A DNA stretch of 64,000 nt from an uncultured Lachnospiraceae bacterium (GCA_902796005.1 CADBNF010000092.1:41083-105082), one strand, 5' to 3'. Counted from the first letter of the stretch, positions 17,515-27,124 are shown. Numbers and translations are program-made. Notes: a model not told the origin generated them from the letters alone.

Positions 17515-18261
17515 TTACTTGTAATTGACGATCTTCCCGAAGTCAGCCTTCAGGGAAGCGCCGCCCACCAGGCCGCCGTCGATATCCGGCATGGCGAAAA
17601 GCTCCGCCGCATTGCCTGCGTTTACGCTGCCGCCGTACTGGATGCGGATGGCTTCCGCGGTTTCCTCATCGTACATCTCGCAGATGCACCGGCGGATGCC
17701 CTTGCAAACCTCTTCCGCCTGATCGGAGGTGGCGGTTTTGCCCGTTCCGATGGCCCAGATGGGCTCATAGGCGATAACCGCGGTCATGGCCTGCTCCTTC
17801 GTCACGTTCAGGAAGCCCACCTTTACCTGCTGGCGGATAAAGTCCATGGTGATCCCCTGCTCTCTCTGGGCCAGAGTTTCCCCGCAGCACATGATGGGGG
17901 TCAGGCCGTGGGCAAAGGCGCAGAGCACCTTTTTGTTGACGTCCTCATTGGTTTCGTGGAAATATTCCCGTCTTTCGGAATGGCCGAGGATGACATATTT
18001 TACACCGGCATCCACCAGCATCAGCGGGGAGATTTCTCCGGTATAGGCGCCCTTTTCCTCAAAATACATGTTTTCGGCCGCAACGGCGATGTTGGTGCCT
18101 TCACAGGCTTTGACCACCGGAACGATGTCGATGGCAGGCACGCCGAAGACCACATCGGCTTCCTCTGTCTTCACCAGGGGCTTTAAGGTTTCCACGAGGG
18201 CAACGGCCTCCGTGGGGGTCATGTTCATCTTCCAGTTGCCGGCGATGATTTTTCTACGCAT
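17515..18261 (-). CDS. tpiA: Triosephosphate isomerase
   Basis: Interconverts dihydroxyacetone phosphate and glyceraldehyde-3-phosphate. The protein has the N-terminal GNWKMNMTP (catalytic Lys), LGHSERR with the catalytic His, [14 protein letters not shown] with the catalytic Glu and start of the mobile loop, and the phosphate-binding IQYGGSVN and GGASL. At 248 residues it is full length. It lies between pgk (20 bases upstream) and dtd. Confidence 0.98.
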   Translation of the reverse strand: MRRKIIAGNWKMNMTPTEAVALVETLKPLVKTEEADVVFGVPAIDIVPVVKACEGTNIAVAAENMYFEEKGAYTGEISPLMLVDAGVKYVILGHSERREYFHETNEDVNKKVLCAFAHGLTPIMCCGETLAQREQGITMDFIRQQVKVGFLNVTKEQAMTAVIAYEPIWAIGTGKTATSDQAEEVCKGIRRCICEMYDEETAEAIRIQYGGSVNAGNAAELFAMPDIDGGLVGGASLKADFGKIVNYK

Positions 18262-18281
18262 ATCTGTTCTCCTGAAGTTTT

Positions 18282-19490
18282 TTATTCTTTATCTGTGGCT
18301 GCCGCAACGCCGGGCAGTTCTTTGCCTTCCAGGAATTCCAGGGAGGCGCCGCCGCCGGTAGAGACGTGGCTCATCTTGTCCGCCAGGCCCATCTGGTTCA
18401 CAGCTGCCGCGGAATCGCCGCCGCCGATCACTGTGGTGGCATCGGTTTCTGCCATGGCTTTCGCCACCTCCAGGGTGCCCTTCGCCAGGACGGGGTTCTC
18501 AAATACGCCCATGGGGCCGTTCCAGACGACGGTTTTTGACTGTTTGACGGTATCGGCGTAAAGCTTTGCGGTTTCCGGTCCGATATCCAGGCCCATGCAG
18601 TCTTCGGGAATGGCTTCCGCGCTGCAGACCTGCACGTCAATGGCCGCATCGATGGGATTGGGGAATTCCTTCGCGATAACCACGTCTACGGGAAGCAGGA
18701 TCTTCTTGCCCAGTCTGTCCGCCTTTTCCAGCATTTCCTTACAGTAGTCGATCTTCGTCTCGTCCAGCAGGGATTTGCCGGTGGAAAGGCCCTTCGCCGC
18801 AAGGAAGGTAAAGGCCATGCCGCCGCCGATGATCAGGGTATCGCATTTCTCCAGAAGGTTGGAAATAACGTTCAGCTTGTCCGCCACCTTGGAGCCGCCT
18901 AAAATGGCGGTAAAGGGACGTACCGGGTTGTTGACCGCATTGCCCAGGTATTCAATCTCCTTCTGCATCAGGTAGCCGACGGCCGCGGGTTTTACAAAGG
19001 CTGTCACGCCCACGTTGGAGCAGTGGGCCCTGTGGGCGGTGCCGAAGGCATCATCCACGAACAGGTCGCATAAGCCTGCCAGCTCCTTTGAGAAGCTCTC
19101 CACGTTTTTCTCTTCTTCCTTGCGGTACCTGGTGTTTTCCAGCAGTACAACGTCGCCGTCCTTCATGGCGGCAACGGCCGCTTTCGCATTGTCACCGACC
19201 ACTTCCCTGTCTGCAGCAAAGACAACTTCCTTGCCCAGAAGCTTCGTCAGGGCTTCCGCCACAGGGGCAAGGGAAAGCTCCGGCTTCGGCTCACCCTTCG
19301 GCTTGCCCAGATGGGAGCAGAGGATGACCTTCGCGCCGCCGTCCATCAGCCTGCGGATGGTGGGCAGGGCGGCCACCAGACGGTTGTCGTCGGTGATCTT
19401 TCCGTCTTTTAAGGGAACGTTGAAATCGCAGCGCACCAGCACTCTTTTACCGGCCGCGCAGATATCGTCCACGGATACTTTATTCAGCAT
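18282..19490 (-). CDS. pgk: Phosphoglycerate kinase
   Basis: Makes ATP and 3-phosphoglycerate from 1,3-bisphosphoglycerate. Conserved stretches: [38 protein letters not shown] and the C-terminal [13 protein letters not shown] nucleotide site and [15 protein letters not shown] chose the ATG of MLNKVSVDD (402 residues), which has GGAGG 7 bases upstream. An in-frame ATG seven codons earlier lies inside the gap-pgk hairpin region. It is preceded by a very stable hairpin separating it from gap. Confidence 0.97.
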   Translation of the reverse strand: MLNKVSVDDICAAGKRVLVRCDFNVPLKDGKITDDNRLVAALPTIRRLMDGGAKVILCSHLGKPKGEPKPELSLAPVAEALTKLLGKEVVFAADREVVGDNAKAAVAAMKDGDVVLLENTRYRKEEEKNVESFSKELAGLCDLFVDDAFGTAHRAHCSNVGVTAFVKPAAVGYLMQKEIEYLGNAVNNPVRPFTAILGGSKVADKLNVISNLLEKCDTLIIGGGMAFTFLAAKGLSTGKSLLDETKIDYCKEMLEKADRLGKKILLPVDVVIAKEFPNPIDAAIDVQVCSAEAIPEDCMGLDIGPETAKLYADTVKQSKTVVWNGPMGVFENPVLAKGTLEVAKAMAETDATTVIGGGDSAAAVNQMGLADKMSHVSTGGGASLEFLEGKELPGVAAATDKE

Positions 19491-19506
19491 ATTTTCCTCC
19501 AAAATC

Positions 19507-19538
19507 GTCAAAGGAAGTGCTCACGCACTTCCTTTGAC
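19507..19538 (-). promoter_or_regulatory. Stable hairpin between gap and pgk
   Basis: A perfect 14-base-pair stem (arms 19507-19520 and 19525-19538, loop TCAC) lies between the gap stop and the pgk ribosome binding site. It is not followed by a T-run, so it looks like an mRNA stability or processing element more than a terminator. Such elements that protect the gap message are known in other glycolytic operons. The role here is inferred. Confidence 0.6.
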
Positions 19539-19548
19539 CGTGTCTGCT

Positions 19549-20568
19549 TTATTTCAGCTCTGAGAAATACTTAATGGTTCTGACCATCTGGGAAGTGTAG
19601 GAATTCTCGTTGTCATACCAGGAAACAACCTGAACCTCGGTGGTACCGTTGTCCAGCGGAAGTACCATGGTCTGGGTGGCATCGAACAGGGAGCCGAAAC
19701 GCATGCCGATGATATCGGAGGATACGATTTCGTCCGTGTTGTAGCCGAAGGATTCGTTGGCGGAAGCTTTCATCTTCTCGTTGATCTCTTCCTTGGTCAC
19801 ATTGCCTTCCACAACCGCCGTAAGGATGGTGGTGGAACCGGTAGGGGTGGGCACACGCTGGGCCGCGCCGATGAGCTTGCCCTTCAGTTCGGGAATAACA
19901 TTGCCGATGGCCTTGGCTGCGCCGGTGCTGTTGGGCACGATGTTGATGGCTGCGGCACGGCTTCTTCTTAAGTCACCCTTCTTCTGGGGGCCGTCCAGGG
20001 TCATCTGGTCGCCGGTGTAGGCATGGATGGTGCACATGATGCCGGACTTGATGGGAGCCAGCTCGTTCAGGGCCTTGGCCATGGGAGCCAGACAGTTGGT
20101 GGTGCAGGAGGCCGCGGAAATCACGGTATCTTCGGGCTTCAGGATATCATGATTGACGTTGTATACAACAGTCGGAAGGTCGTCGCCTGCAGGAGCGGAA
20201 ATAACGACTTTTCTCGCGCCGGCCTGTACATGGGCAGAAGCCTTTTCCTTAGAGGTATAGAAGCCTGTGCACTCCAGAACCACGTCAACCGCAAGCTCCT
20301 TCCAGGGCAGATTCTTTGCTTCCGCTTCCTTGTAAATCTTAATGGTGGTGCCGTCCACGGTGATGGTGCCTTCTTCTTCGTCATAGCTTACGGTATCCGC
20401 CAGGGCATATCTTCCCTGAGAGGAATCATATTTCAGCAGATGGGCCAGCATCTTCGGGGAAGTCAGGTCATTGATTGCCACTACCTCATACCCTTCAGCG
20501 CCGAACATCTGGCGGAAAGCAAGACGCCCGATACGGCCGAAACCATTGATTGCAACTCTTACAGCCAT
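19549..20568 (-). CDS. gap: Glyceraldehyde-3-phosphate dehydrogenase
   Basis: NAD-dependent glycolytic enzyme. It has the Rossmann start [17 protein letters not shown], the catalytic [12 protein letters not shown] (active-site Cys in the S-C-T-T-N motif), [10 protein letters not shown], and the C-terminal [13 protein letters not shown]. The start MAVRVAING (339 residues) is preceded by AAGGAGG. A longer frame upstream would read through the leader hairpin and is not conserved. It is the first gene of gap-pgk-tpiA-dtd. No cggR regulator gene is present upstream. Confidence 0.98.
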   Translation of the reverse strand: MAVRVAINGFGRIGRLAFRQMFGAEGYEVVAINDLTSPKMLAHLLKYDSSQGRYALADTVSYDEEEGTITVDGTTIKIYKEAEAKNLPWKELAVDVVLECTGFYTSKEKASAHVQAGARKVVISAPAGDDLPTVVYNVNHDILKPEDTVISAASCTTNCLAPMAKALNELAPIKSGIMCTIHAYTGDQMTLDGPQKKGDLRRSRAAAINIVPNSTGAAKAIGNVIPELKGKLIGAAQRVPTPTGSTTILTAVVEGNVTKEEINEKMKASANESFGYNTDEIVSSDIIGMRFGSLFDATQTMVLPLDNGTTEVQVVSWYDNENSYTSQMVRTIKYFSELK

Positions 20569-20590
20569 TGTAACAAACCTCCTTGATTGT

Positions 20591-20606
20591 GCTGCGTTTG
20601 CGCAGC
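20591..20606 (-). promoter_or_regulatory. Leader hairpin upstream of the gap ribosome binding site
   Basis: GCTGCG and CGCAGC pair around a four-base loop directly before the gap Shine-Dalgarno sequence. On the plus strand the same hairpin is followed by TTTTTTT and could also terminate antisense transcription. Either a 5' stabiliser or an antisense terminator is possible. Confidence 0.4.
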
Positions 20607-20691
20607 TTTTTTTGTTCTTTTTCAGATGAAATGCGGTGCGGGCTCCGGAAATTTTCTGCACTTTCGCCGGCCCGGACCTTTCTGTACCATT

Positions 20692-21450
20692 CTACCTAAT
20701 TGACTGCAAAAAAACAAGCTTATTTAACGCTTTTTCTGTTTCTTCAAAGCCCCAGCCCAGATGGGCCGCGTCGTGGGCATCGGAGCCCATATTATATTGC
20801 CTTCCGCCCAGCTCGATATACCGCTTCAGCACGTCGGGATGGGGATGGGCAAAGCCCACGCCCTTGGCCAGTCCCGCGGTATTGACCTCAAGGGGGATAT
20901 TTTTCTCTATCAGGGCCTTCAGGATTTCATCTATCTCCCTTTTGTAGGCTGCATAACTGTAGTGCTCCGCCTTTGAATAGCCGTAACGGACCACATAATC
21001 CAGATGGCCGAAGACGTCAAAGCAGTCGTTGGCCCGGATGCATTCCGCGCAGCGGAGGAAATAGGCCCGGTAGAATTCCTCGTCGGTGCAGTCATAATCC
21101 GCCCGTTCGTAGGGGTCCTTTTCGAAAAGCTTGTGCACCGAGCCGATTATATATTCGAAGGGCCAGCTTTTTGCAAATTCCCCGATCTCCGCCGTGTGCT
21201 CCGTGTCCAGCCCCAGCTCCACACCGATATGCACCCGGATGCGGTCCCGGTATTCCTCCCGGTATTCCTGCATCACGCGGAAGTATTCGTCCACGTCAAA
21301 GGTAAAGCCTTCGTCCAGGAAAAACATATCGTAATGGTCCGTAAAGCAGATGTCCGTCATCTTAAGGGCAACCGCCCTGTCCAGCATCTCCCTTACCGGC
21401 GCGTCGCTGTCCAGGGAAAACCGGGTGTGTACATGCCAGTCTCCTCTCAT
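20692..21450 (-). CDS. PHP-family histidinol-phosphatase-like phosphoesterase
   Basis: Polymerase-and-histidinol-phosphatase fold. The N-terminal metal motif WHVHTRFSLD is followed by FTDHYD, then IIGSVH and DVFGHLDYVVRYG, and a late GSDAHDAAHLG, giving the full set of PHP metal ligands. Family members of this type (HisK) release phosphate from histidinol phosphate in histidine synthesis. No other his genes are nearby, so the substrate is uncertain. Length 252 residues. It lies between xerD and gap on the same strand. Confidence 0.85.
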   Translation of the reverse strand: MRGDWHVHTRFSLDSDAPVREMLDRAVALKMTDICFTDHYDMFFLDEGFTFDVDEYFRVMQEYREEYRDRIRVHIGVELGLDTEHTAEIGEFAKSWPFEYIIGSVHKLFEKDPYERADYDCTDEEFYRAYFLRCAECIRANDCFDVFGHLDYVVRYGYSKAEHYSYAAYKREIDEILKALIEKNIPLEVNTAGLAKGVGFAHPHPDVLKRYIELGGRQYNMGSDAHDAAHLGWGFEETEKALNKLVFLQSIR

Positions 21451-21491
21451 GGTTCTCCTCCGTTTTCATTTCTTTTCTTTCGTAAAACAAT

Positions 21492-21530
21492 AAACCGGAA
21501 AAGCTCCCTGAAGAAGGAACCTTCCCGGTT
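21492..21530 (-). terminator. Probable terminator after xerD
   Basis: Imperfect stem AACCGGGAAGG.../...CTTTTCCGGTT followed on the minus strand by TATTGTTTT. Confidence 0.5.
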
Positions 21531-21563
21531 CAAAAGCACATCTGATGCCCATTCGAACCGCCC

Positions 21564-22448
21564 TTAACGTCTCGGATGGGTTTTGGTATATACCCGGCGA
21601 AGCCGGTTCTCTCTGGAAGAGGTATACATGGAGGTGGTGGAAATATCGGAATGTCCCAGCATCTCCTGCACACTCTTCAAGTCTGCCCCGTTCTCCAGCA
21701 TATGGGCCGCAAAGGAATGCCGCAGGGTATGGGGGGTAATATCGCTCTCAATGCCCGCCGCTGCGGCGTAGCCTTTAAGCACCTTCCAGAACCCCTGCCG
21801 GCTCATGCTGCCGCCGGAGAAATTGGTAAACAGATAATCGGAAGCATTCCCCTTCAGCAGGGAATCCCGCGCATAGTCAATATAAATGATCACCGACTGC
21901 CTTGCCACGTCGCCGAAGGGAATCCAGCGTTCCTTCGCGCCGGTATGGCAGACAATACAGCCTCTCTGCAGGTCCAGATCCTCCATTTTGAGAGTGATGA
22001 GCTCGCTCACCCGGATGCCCGTGGCATAGAGAAGCTCCAGCATGGCCCGGTCCCTCATACCCTTTACGGTACGGGTATTGGGCATGGACAGCAGCCTGTC
22101 CACCTCATCCACGGTCATGATCACCGGCTCTCTTTTCTCCACCTTCGGGGGCTTCAGGGCCCGGGAAGGATCGGCGGACAGTTCACCCCTGGCGCACAGG
22201 TACTGAAAAAAAGACCGCAGTGTCGCGACCTTGCGCGAAACTGTAGCCGGCGTCATCTTCTCCTCCTCCAGGCTGTCGATGTAGAATGCAAGATTCTCTT
22301 CCGTCGCAGCCTCCGGAAAGGCCAGATTCCTCCCGTCAAAAAAAGCCGCAGCCTTCTTCAGGTCGCGCTCATAGGAGATTTCCGTATTATGTGATACTTT
22401 CTTTATATTATGTAAATAGCTTATGTAATCCTGAATTGCATTACTCAT
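21564..22448 (-). CDS. xerD: Tyrosine recombinase XerD
   Basis: Site-specific recombinase that resolves chromosome dimers at dif during cell division. The catalytic residues are complete: Arg146 (ATGIRVSEL), His240 and Arg243 (HTLRH), His266 (LGHSD) and the nucleophile Tyr275 (TSMYTS). The N-terminal SAM-like DNA-binding domain is at about residues 1-90. Length 294 is typical of XerC/D housekeeping enzymes. The isolated setting, without integrase-type accessory genes, argues against a mobile element. XerC cannot be excluded formally, but the sequence is closer to XerD of Firmicutes in my judgement. Confidence 0.9.
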   Translation of the reverse strand: MSNAIQDYISYLHNIKKVSHNTEISYERDLKKAAAFFDGRNLAFPEAATEENLAFYIDSLEEEKMTPATVSRKVATLRSFFQYLCARGELSADPSRALKPPKVEKREPVIMTVDEVDRLLSMPNTRTVKGMRDRAMLELLYATGIRVSELITLKMEDLDLQRGCIVCHTGAKERWIPFGDVARQSVIIYIDYARDSLLKGNASDYLFTNFSGGSMSRQGFWKVLKGYAAAAGIESDITPHTLRHSFAAHMLENGADLKSVQEMLGHSDISTTSMYTSSRENRLRRVYTKTHPRR

Positions 22449-22814
22449 TTTTCGTTCCCCGACATGAAAAAGTGTAAAAGCAATTCACCCTTCAAACACC
22501 CCAAACATAGTTAACCACAAAGAAAAGAAAAAAGCAAACCCAATTTTCCGAACGTTTCCGGTGGTTTTTCGCCACTTTTCACAAATATACCAGATACGGT
22601 AATTTTCTTTCTGAATCCGCACTACATCTTGCGGCCCTCTCAGGAGCATAAATGTTGCACAAAAAAAATGTTCAATTTTCTGTACTTATGTAAAACCGTT
22701 TTTGACGAAGACACAAAAGAAGGCCGTCCCGGCTTTGCCTGCCGGAAGCGGCCTTCCACGCATTATCTGATTATTGCAGCGTCCTTTTCCTGTCGGGGCT
22801 TTGGGAAGGGGCTG
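22449..22814. other. Gene-free stretch upstream of xerD
   Basis: 366 bases. It holds an AT-rich xerD leader with a TATATT -10-like element on the minus strand (22584-22589) but no good -35, and the terminator of the neighbouring lipoprotein operon. I see no riboswitch, RNA gene or repeat in it. Confidence 0.5.
22719..22756 (-). terminator. Terminator of the surface protein/lipoprotein operon
   Basis: Stem GAAGGCCG/CGGCCTTC with an inner GCCGG pairing, followed on the minus strand by TTTTGTG. Confidence 0.75.
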
Positions 22815-23636
22815 TTACTCATCTGCAACCCAGCCTTCCGTCTGTTCCGACAGCTCCGATGCCCCCGACTGGGGCGTCATGTACAGGGTCATTTCCCCCT
22901 CTGCCAGGGAAGCCTTAAGGCGCAGCATGCCGTCGTTTAAAAACTGCAGGGCGATGGAAATCTCCCCGTTATCGTAGGTCATCGCGCCGTCCTTCAGGGT
23001 GAATTCCCGGGCAATGTCACCGAAGAGGGAACCGCCCAGGGCAGCCCATTTCCCTTCCAGATAGAGGTCCGTATCATCCTCCAGAATGTGCGCGGGCAGG
23101 ATACTGCCGTCCACCTCTGCATACAGGCTTACCCAGTAGCCGGTAAAATCCGCCTCCTGCACATCGGTCAGCGGTTCACCCGGGCTGTAAATCTCCTGTT
23201 TTTCCCTGGTCATATCGAGATCCAGCTCCGGCCAGTACAGACTGCTGTCCGTCACCAGCACTTCCTGGTTCGTGTCCCCGTCCAGGAAAAGCTGGCCCTT
23301 TTCATAATTCCAGCTGCCTTCCAGCCTCTCTTCCGCAAGACCGGGAACGGAAAGAACATAGGTTCCGTCCGCATTCAGATTCATACAGATGACCACGCCT
23401 TCGGCAATACCGTACCATTCGCCGGAAAGAGCCTCCATAGCAGGATCGTTTTCCAGGGGCACGGTTTCCGCTTCGATGCTTAAGGGCTTCCAGCCCTCCG
23501 GTAGTTCCGCGGCAGGCGCTGCGGCTGCTTCAGAGGATACGGCGGAGGATTTTTCCGTGTTTTCCTTTGTCCCGGTGCAGGCTGCCATCGTCATAACGAG
23601 GGCTGCTGACAGCAGTATTACAACGAATCTTTTCAT
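22815..23636 (-). CDS. Lipoprotein with lipocalin-like repeat character, unknown function
   Basis: Signal peptide residues 1-18 end with a lipobox (TMAAC) and lipidated Cys19, followed by a Ser/Ala/Glu-rich tether. The mature part appears to hold two similar beta-rich blocks, each opening with a tryptophan turn (LSGEWYGIAEG and FTGYWVSLYAEV) and continuing with FLDGD / LYLEGKW, suggestive of a duplicated small beta-barrel module. I assign no function. The ATG at 23636 is preceded by GGAGGG at correct spacing. A GTG three codons upstream sits directly against that sequence and is less likely. It begins only one base after the large secreted protein stops, so the two are translated from one message. 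Confidence 0.78.
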   Translation of the reverse strand: MKRFVVILLSAALVMTMAACTGTKENTEKSSAVSSEAAAAPAAELPEGWKPLSIEAETVPLENDPAMEALSGEWYGIAEGVVICMNLNADGTYVLSVPGLAEERLEGSWNYEKGQLFLDGDTNQEVLVTDSSLYWPELDLDMTREKQEIYSPGEPLTDVQEADFTGYWVSLYAEVDGSILPAHILEDDTDLYLEGKWAALGGSLFGDIAREFTLKDGAMTYDNGEISIALQFLNDGMLRLKASLAEGEMTLYMTPQSGASELSEQTEGWVADE

Positions 23637-23637
23637 T

Positions 23638-26600
23638 TTACTCACCCTCCTGCCCGTCTAATCCATATTCTGTTCCGGAGGTTCTGCCCTCCAGGGTAAA
23701 GTCCACCCTGTGGAATCTCGTCTCCCCGGCGGAATCAACCCGGATGGTATAATGCATCGGATCGTAATGGGGATTGTCCTTTCCGCCGTACCTGGTGAGG
23801 GTCGGTACCGAGTAAAGGGTAAGCATCACCCGGCCTTCCTCTTCCTTAAGGTCATACCAGCCGTCTTTAAGCGGATATTCCTCCGTCCATCTTTCCCAGA
23901 CATCCTTCTTTTTATCCACGCAGCGCCATTTACTGGTGAAGATTCGGATGTTGTGGGGCCTGAAGCCGCCCATATATTCCCAGGTGATATTTGCCGATCC
24001 GTCCCGGTTGATCCTTGCACTGTAGAACGCGAATTCCAGGCTGTGCCGGACAACGGCAGTATTGGAATAGCGGAACCATCCCGTAGACGTTTCCGTCGCC
24101 TTGCAGCGGTATCTGCCGCTGATAGTCTTAATGGTATCCGTATTATCGATGGCGCCTTCATCCTCCTGGACCAGATGCAGCGTATTTGTGGAAGCGGAGG
24201 AAACGGATATCGGCCTCCAGACGCCGTATAAATATTTCTCCCAGCTGTATACGATATCACCCTTATATTCCTCGCCCTGCCTGCGCTCGTCAGAGGAGAC
24301 CGCCTCACAGGTAAGGGTTGTCTCCGGATGTGCCGAGGTGGTCCCGGGAATGGTCACACTTGCCGGCTGGACGGTAAAATAGGGTTCCGGATTGATATAA
24401 TTCACCCGCAGGCTCTGGCTGTAAGTGACATGCCCGGAGGCATCCGTTGCCTCACAGATATAAAAGCCCGGCCTGGTTATATCGATACGGTTCTCAAGGC
24501 CCGTATATTCACCTTCGGTAAAATAATTCACATTGTGAATCACGGCGACGTAAGGATCCTCTTCGTCAAGGTAAGTCCATTTCCGTGTATAATTATCAAT
24601 ACGGTACCAGTCAAATGTAACCGAATCTATACCGGTAACACCTGTGCCACATACCTTGACCTGGAGCGTCACTGCTTTACTGTCATCCTTCACCTCCACA
24701 TAATCGGTGTTGGCATATACCCAGAGGTACTGCACGTCCGCTCTTACCGCTTCTGTCCTGGCCCAGCGTCCGGTACTGTCGGTTACGATGAAATAATACA
24801 GGCCCGGATCCTCTACCTCAAGCTTACGCACATAGCTCTCATCCGTATAGGTATCCACCAGCTCTCCGTCCAGGTACGCGTCTTCATCCCAGCGCGAATC
24901 GATGCGGTAAAGCTCGTAGGTAAGGGGGAATTCACCTTCTGCCATCTCCATTTCCAGCATCCGGGTATACTTTCCTTCTATGCTTCTGGCAACAGGCTGC
25001 TGTTTGACCTCCAGCTGGTTATAGGGAAGGCCAATCAGAACGGAATTTGTAATTCCCTTTGCGTCCGTTATGATAAACTCATATGTATCGGCTTCATCCA
25101 CGGTGGTGCTGAAGCAATAATCCGCTTCATATTCATCTCCGGAATATTCCTCTGCTTCCACATCCACCCAGCCGTCTGTCCAGCTCTCAAAATGGGCGGA
25201 ATAGGGAGGGACGCCGCCGCTGACATACACGTTCAGGTCCACCGTTTCCTTCAGGTCAATGATGTTATCAGCCGACCTGGAGGTTCCGACTATCCCCAGG
25301 GGCGGCGCAGCATACACGGAAACCGTCTTCGACTGCACTGAATCCCCGGTATCATCCGTTACGACGCAATAGTAATCACCATTCTGCTTTGCGTTCAGCG
25401 TATCATCATGATCCTCTGTCGGTACGGGCTGCCCGTCTTCAAGGAGGAACCATTCATAGCTGTAGGGCCGTCTTCCGTCGCAAACCTTTATATTTGGCGC
25501 TTCACTACTTAAATAAATATTACAGTTTTCGGGCTGTTTTGAGATGGACACGCCATAGGGCAGCGCCACATGGTCGGTTTCCACCCAGTCCCCGGCATCG
25601 TCGGTAATGATGCAGTAATAGGTTTTGCCGCCGCCGGTGGTGGTAAGGCTCGCATCGTGGCTTACGATTTTATCATAGGGGGAAAATCGGGCAATCTCCA
25701 CGTCTCCGCTCATCGGTACTTCAGGCAGCTGCACATTTTCCGCTTCACCGAATATATGCTTCCATTCGGTGGTAAAGCCGGTATGCGCTGCCGTTTTGTC
25801 TTTCCCGGCCTGGGCAATTACAGCTGTAATCCTGTCTGCGGCGCCTGCAATTTCCGGTGCCGTGTTCTCTTCCACAGCTGCGGCCTTCGCTTCATCCACG
25901 GCATGCCACTCATAGGTATATGGCTCTTTTCCGCCTGTTACCTCCACGGTAAAGGTGTGGCCCGTTTTGCCGGGGCCGAACCGCATGACGGAAGCGCCTT
26001 CGGGCTGGCGGGTGATTTCCAGCGTGCCCTCGCCCTTCGGCTTCGGCGGATTTTTGGGAAGGAAGCGCAGCTTGCTGAACATGGCGGAGGCTGCGGAAAC
26101 CGTCTCCGTTTTCGTGTGGGAGGGATCGTATAAGCAGGTGTAAAGCATCTCACCGTCTTCCGAAAGATCCCCCGGCTCCTTCACCATCTTCCCCGCATCC
26201 CAGCGGTGTCCCATGGGCTCCATCCTCTCCTGGGCAACAAGAATCTGTCCGCAGACCGCGCACTTCTGCCCGTCGGTCAGGCCCTCCTCTTCACAGGTTG
26301 CGCCTTTTCCGGGAATCAGTTCCGGAGTGTGGCCGGTTCTCGGAATCCCCTCCGTCCTGGTCACGCCGCAGCGGGTGCAGGTATAGGTACGCACCCCGTC
26401 TTCCGTACAGGAAGGCTGCCTGGTGACCTGGCCGCCGTTCCACGCATGGCCCAGGGCAGGTGAAGTCACCTCCCTGTAGGGTGTATCCTGACAGCCGTCT
26501 TCGCTGCATTCGTAGATGATATAGCCTTCCTCTGTACAGGTGGCGTCAACCTCATACAGCTCTTCCCACCTGTGCCGGTGCCCGCTGCCGCCAGCAGGCG

Positions 26601-26712
26601 GATCCGCGGATACGGCCGCCGGCAGTGCAGACGCTGCAACCGCAAGCAGCATGACCAGGCACAGCAGTTTTCTGCCGCCTGCAGTCTTTCCCTTTGCTTT
26701 CCGTGTTTTCAT
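23638..26712 (-). CDS. Large secreted repeat protein (Cys-rich repeats plus Ig-like modules)
   Basis: A 1,024-residue exported protein. Residues 1-36 are a signal peptide (basic start, LLCLVMLLAVAASALPA core, cleavage near AVSA-D). Residues about 45-215 hold four about 40-residue repeats with the pattern C-T-x-E/D-G-x-x-x-Y-x-C-x-x-C-G ending in GH, a zinc-ribbon-like repeat common in Firmicute surface proteins. From about 230 on there are repeated Ig/PKD-like modules marked by GGKEPYTYEW, GRRPYSYEW, SGGVPPYSAHF and QPASVTIPG. No LPxTG or S-layer-homology motif is seen, so attachment is unknown. The start MKTRKAKGK has AAGGAGG upstream. It is co-transcribed with the following lipoprotein. It may be an adhesin, which is inference. 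Confidence 0.82.
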   Translation of the reverse strand: MKTRKAKGKTAGGRKLLCLVMLLAVAASALPAAVSADPPAGGSGHRHRWEELYEVDATCTEEGYIIYECSEDGCQDTPYREVTSPALGHAWNGGQVTRQPSCTEDGVRTYTCTRCGVTRTEGIPRTGHTPELIPGKGATCEEEGLTDGQKCAVCGQILVAQERMEPMGHRWDAGKMVKEPGDLSEDGEMLYTCLYDPSHTKTETVSAASAMFSKLRFLPKNPPKPKGEGTLEITRQPEGASVMRFGPGKTGHTFTVEVTGGKEPYTYEWHAVDEAKAAAVEENTAPEIAGAADRITAVIAQAGKDKTAAHTGFTTEWKHIFGEAENVQLPEVPMSGDVEIARFSPYDKIVSHDASLTTTGGGKTYYCIITDDAGDWVETDHVALPYGVSISKQPENCNIYLSSEAPNIKVCDGRRPYSYEWFLLEDGQPVPTEDHDDTLNAKQNGDYYCVVTDDTGDSVQSKTVSVYAAPPLGIVGTSRSADNIIDLKETVDLNVYVSGGVPPYSAHFESWTDGWVDVEAEEYSGDEYEADYCFSTTVDEADTYEFIITDAKGITNSVLIGLPYNQLEVKQQPVARSIEGKYTRMLEMEMAEGEFPLTYELYRIDSRWDEDAYLDGELVDTYTDESYVRKLEVEDPGLYYFIVTDSTGRWARTEAVRADVQYLWVYANTDYVEVKDDSKAVTLQVKVCGTGVTGIDSVTFDWYRIDNYTRKWTYLDEEDPYVAVIHNVNYFTEGEYTGLENRIDITRPGFYICEATDASGHVTYSQSLRVNYINPEPYFTVQPASVTIPGTTSAHPETTLTCEAVSSDERRQGEEYKGDIVYSWEKYLYGVWRPISVSSASTNTLHLVQEDEGAIDNTDTIKTISGRYRCKATETSTGWFRYSNTAVVRHSLEFAFYSARINRDGSANITWEYMGGFRPHNIRIFTSKWRCVDKKKDVWERWTEEYPLKDGWYDLKEEEGRVMLTLYSVPTLTRYGGKDNPHYDPMHYTIRVDSAGETRFHRVDFTLEGRTSGTEYGLDGQEGE

Positions 26713-26787
26713 CCGTTGCTTCCTCCTTTCCATACCGTTTATTAACAGAAAGGTACAGCTTCCCCCTCCCCGTTTATTCCTGGTTTC

Positions 26788-26817
26788 AGTATACAATCTT
26801 TCGATCACGGCGGACAA
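26788..26817 (-). promoter_or_regulatory. Promoter of the large secreted protein gene
   Basis: Minus-strand TTGTCC, 18-base spacer, TATACT, about 76 bases before the chosen start codon. Confidence 0.5.
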
Positions 26818-26913
26818 TTGTCTAATCGAACCATCTTACGGCAGCGGGAACCGTCTCCGGGAAGGGTATTCGCCTGTTTTCCATCTTATGTAAACTCGTT
26901 TTAACGCAAAAAA

Positions 26914-26944
26914 AACTGCCCAAAGGGATTGCCTTTGGACAGTT
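26914..26944 (-). terminator. Terminator of the tRNA cluster
   Basis: Stem AACTGTCCAAAGG/CCTTTGGGCAGTT followed on the minus strand by a run of eight T. Confidence 0.85.
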
Positions 26945-26948
26945 TACG

Positions 26949-27022
26949 CGACCCGGATCGGGTTCGAACCGACGACCTCCGCCGTGACAGGGCGGCGCTC
27001 TAACCAGCTGAGCCACCGGGCC
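26949..27022 (-). tRNA. tRNA-Asp (anticodon GTC)
   Basis: Minus-strand cloverleaf starting GGCCCGGTGGCTCAG, anticodon loop CTGTCAC, T arm GGTTCGAACC, and discriminator G as expected for tRNA-Asp. The acceptor stem pairs throughout with one G-U. CCA is not encoded. First listed, last transcribed of three clustered tRNAs. Confidence 0.97.
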
Positions 27023-27050
27023 ATAATGACCACATCTATTTAGCTGTGAA

Positions 27051-27124
27051 TGGACCCTCGGGGACTCGAACCCAGGACCGACCGGTTATGAGCCGGCTGC
27101 TCTAACCAACTGAGCTAAGGGTCC
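27051..27124 (-). tRNA. tRNA-Ile2 (anticodon CAT, lysidine type)
   Basis: Minus-strand cloverleaf starting GGACCCTTAGCTCAG with anticodon loop CTCATAA. A CAT anticodon could mean Met, but the acceptor stem, GGTTAGAGCAG D-arm and CTCATAA loop match the known minor isoleucine tRNA that reads AUA after lysidine modification by TilS, and not elongator or initiator Met. Assignment rests on resemblance to the Bacillus tRNA-Ile(CAT). Confidence 0.88.

Noticed and set aside
22449..22814. Riboswitch, T-box or RNA gene in the spacer upstream of xerD
   Set aside because: Only a terminator hairpin and AT-rich leader can be seen; no conserved T-box or riboswitch element found by reading.
27051..27124. 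Elongator tRNA-Met
   Set aside because: CAT anticodon fits, but the body matches tRNA-Ile2.
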